Source: Lachnospiraceae bacterium (GTDB lineage Bacteria; Bacillota; Clostridia; Lachnospirales; Lachnospiraceae). From it: DNA of 64,000 nt. The position numbers and the translations under genes are program-made. Every line of letters starts with the position of its first letter. Position 1 is the first letter of the stretch. Under the pieces are notes generated by a model, which saw only the letters and a program-made list of their open reading frames with translations, searched no databases and had not been told where the DNA came from. Positions 62,392 to 64,000 of the stretch are shown piece by piece. The stretch lies in the NCBI GenBank assembly GCA_017412055.1, contig JAFQOW010000040.1:1-64000 (forward strand), written 5' to 3'.

Positions 62392-63684
62392 TTAGCCCAC
62401 TTTAAGCTTAAACTTCTGTATATCCTTATCTGAAGAAGTAAGCTCTATCTGAGCACCAAGCTTCTGAAGCTTCTTTTCAAGCATCTCATATCCACGCTTG
62501 ATATAATGAACGCTTTCAATAGTTGTAAAGCCTTTTGCTGCTATACCAGCGATAACTAAGGCTGCACCTGCTCTTAAATCCAGTGCATTTACCTCAGCTC
62601 CAGTATATTCCTCAATACCTTCGAATACAGCAATATTACTTTCAACCTTAATATTAGCTCCCATCTTAGCAAGCTCATCTACATACTTAAATCTATTCTC
62701 GAATAAGTTCTCTGTAACTGTACTTGTTCCCTTTGCAAGTGCCAAAGCAACTGCCATCTGTGGCTGCATATCTGTAGGGAAACCTGGATATGGCAAAGTT
62801 CTTACGTGAGTAGGCTTTATCACTTCATTGCCAATAACTCTTACTGAGTCATCATACTCTTCCACTGTAGCACCTATCTCGTAAAGCTTTGCAGTAATAG
62901 CCTCCAAATGCTTTGGAATAACATTCTTCACTAATATATTGCCTCTTGTAATAGCTGCTGCAAGCATAAATGTTCCAGCCTCAATCTGGTCTGGAATAAC
63001 TGAATATTCACTGCCATGAAGCTTCTCAACACCTTTGATACGTATAACATCAGTACCCGCACCCTTGATATTAGCTCCCATACTGTTAAGCATATTAGCA
63101 AGGTCTACTACATGTGGTTCCTTTGCTACGTTTTCCAACACAGTATTACCCTTTGCCAATGCTGCTGCAAGCATAACATTAATAGTTGCTCCAACAGAAA
63201 CAACGTCAAAGAATATATGACTTCCCACTAATTCGTCAGCCTTAGCTATAATCATACCGTGCTCTATCTTTATATCTGCACCAAGTGCCTTAAATCCTTT
63301 TAAATGCTGGTCTATAGGTCTGCTTCCTATATTACATCCACCTGGTAATGGCACCTCTGCCTTTTTAAACTTACCAAGGAATGCACCAAGTAAATAATAC
63401 GAAGCTCTAATCTTCTTGATAAACTCGTTATCAGCCTTTGTAGAAGATATAGTTCCACCGTTAATTTTAACAGAATGACGACTGTCACGATTTACTTTTG
63501 CGCCCACTTCTGCTATAGCATCAATCAACACATTAACATCACTAACATCAGGAAGATTATCAATTGCTACTGTCTCATCCGCCATAACCGCTGCTGCAAG
63601 AATACCCAACGCAGCGTTCTTAGCACCACTGATTTCTACTTCGCCAACCAATGGAGTACCGCCTTTTATAATGTATCTTTCCAT
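62392..63684 (-). CDS. murA: UDP-N-acetylglucosamine 1-carboxyvinyltransferase
   Basis: A 430-residue MurA: start KGGTPLVGEVEISGAKNAAL, the catalytic Cys in VPLPGGCNIGSRPIDQHL, VIPDQIEAGTFMLAAA and YPGFPTDMQPQMAVAL. It catalyses the first committed step of peptidoglycan synthesis from UDP-GlcNAc and PEP; fosfomycin binds the Cys. The start chosen is ATG 63684 behind TGAGGTG; an ATG and a TTG just upstream are less well spaced. Confidence 0.97.
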   Translation of the reverse strand: MERYIIKGGTPLVGEVEISGAKNAALGILAAAVMADETVAIDNLPDVSDVNVLIDAIAEVGAKVNRDSRHSVKINGGTISSTKADNEFIKKIRASYYLLGAFLGKFKKAEVPLPGGCNIGSRPIDQHLKGFKALGADIKIEHGMIIAKADELVGSHIFFDVVSVGATINVMLAAALAKGNTVLENVAKEPHVVDLANMLNSMGANIKGAGTDVIRIKGVEKLHGSEYSVIPDQIEAGTFMLAAAITRGNILVKNVIPKHLEAITAKLYEIGATVEEYDDSVRVIGNEVIKPTHVRTLPYPGFPTDMQPQMAVALALAKGTSTVTENLFENRFKYVDELAKMGANIKVESNIAVFEGIEEYTGAEVNALDLRAGAALVIAGIAAKGFTTIESVHYIKRGYEMLEKKLQKLGAQIELTSSDKDIQKFKLKVG

Positions 63685-63812
63685 CATACACCTCAATTTT
63701 TCAATTGTACTATTAATAATATATATATAAACGTTTCGTTTTATGTCAAAAAAATTTTGTCTGGAAGAATTTTCTTCCTACTAATAGGCATAAAAATACC
63801 TATATCATTGCC

Positions 63813-63841
63813 ATTATAATACATTGATATAGGTTTGTAAA
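63813..63841 (-). promoter_or_regulatory. Promoter of murA overlapped by a palindrome
   Basis: TTTACA (63836-63841) and TATAAT (63813-63818), 17-base spacer. ACCTATATCA and TGATATAGGT (63798-63834) form an inverted repeat around the -10, a possible operator. Confidence 0.75.
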
Positions 63842-63881
63842 CATTTTTTTATATCATATATAATACAATTCTCGCTTTTTT

Positions 63882-64000
63882 CTATTTTTTTATCTTTTCC
63901 AGCAGCTTCAAAATAGTTTCTCTCACACTTCTACATCCACTTTCATCTACGATTACATCTGCATATTTTTCATACAATGGAACTCTCTCTTCATAAAGGT
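63882..64000 (-). CDS. aroK: Shikimate kinase, C-terminal end only
   Basis: The last 39 residues lie in the window (LYEERVPLYEKYADVIVDES, then GCRSVRETILKLLEKIKK and a stop). They match the end of shikimate kinases, including the R-x-P-L-Y-E-x-x-A-D-x-x-V-D segment. It phosphorylates shikimate in the chorismate pathway. The rest of the gene lies beyond 64000. It is 198 bases upstream of murA on the same strand. Confidence 0.75.
   Translation of the reverse strand, partial: LYEERVPLYEKYADVIVDESGCRSVRETILKLLEKIKK

Overview
This window is a 64 kb piece of chromosome from a low-GC, Gram-positive, endospore-forming anaerobe. The best fit is a Lachnospiraceae-type member of the Clostridia; the species cannot be named from the sequence. 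The evidence is: spore genes spread along the window (SpoIID, SpoIIQ, SpoIIR, a GerA/GerB/GerC-type germinant receptor, a CotS-like kinase, a SPOCS+LysM protein); a PerR-rubrerythrin oxygen defence pair; a long type-2-like isoleucyl-tRNA synthetase under a T-box; a SAM-I riboswitch before metK; and a sigma-D/FliA-like promoter, which suggests a motile relative. No tRNA, rRNA, CRISPR array, insertion sequence or prophage was seen.

Layout. 1-3.5 kb: the end of a beta-lactamase-fold protein with Cys at the nucleophile position, two small unknown proteins behind a duplicated leader, and a lipoprotein. 3.5-8.5 kb: a sigma factor fused to a transmembrane segment and a large sensor-like domain, rubrerythrin and PerR (each behind a PerR-box-like palindrome), and a hemolysin III protein. 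8.5-16.6 kb: one minus-strand series, T-box-ileS-glgP-spoIID-spoIIQ. 16.6-18.1 kb: an AbiE-type toxin-antitoxin pair. 18.2-24.5 kb: a MoxR-DUF58-transglutaminase operon, a small membrane protein and PlsC. 24.7-29.4 kb: pncB, a DUF1934 protein, and a two-gene radical-SAM DNA repair operon behind two LexA-type boxes.

29.4-36.4 kb: the most unusual block. An ECF sigma factor and its putative anti-sigma protein lie next to a six-gene operon (two paralogous lipoproteins, an ABC ATPase, two permeases, a beta-rich anchored protein). Both transcription units begin with the same ~65 bp sequence, which suggests one regulon. 36.7-41.3 kb: an LRR lipoprotein, a membrane protein sharing a domain with the transglutaminase C-terminus, a chimeric ORF joining a response-regulator start to a copy of that protein's tail, and a CHASE2-adenylate cyclase. 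41.4-43.9 kb: a sugar isomerase-like protein, a candidate small RNA with its own terminator, two XRE regulators flanked by repeated hairpins, and a 33 bp tandem repeat.

43.9-64 kb: mostly core genes. These are spoIIR, the ger operon, ispE-gntR, an unknown protein behind a sigma-D-like promoter, the SPOCS/LysM protein, a PrcB-like protein, a PH-domain protein, phosphoglucomutase, a PEGA protein, a CotS-like kinase, cca, an AI-2E family transporter, an RluA-type pseudouridine synthase, metK, murA and the 3' end of aroK. An almost identical imperfect palindrome lies in the leaders of both ileS and metK, each time just after the riboswitch terminator.
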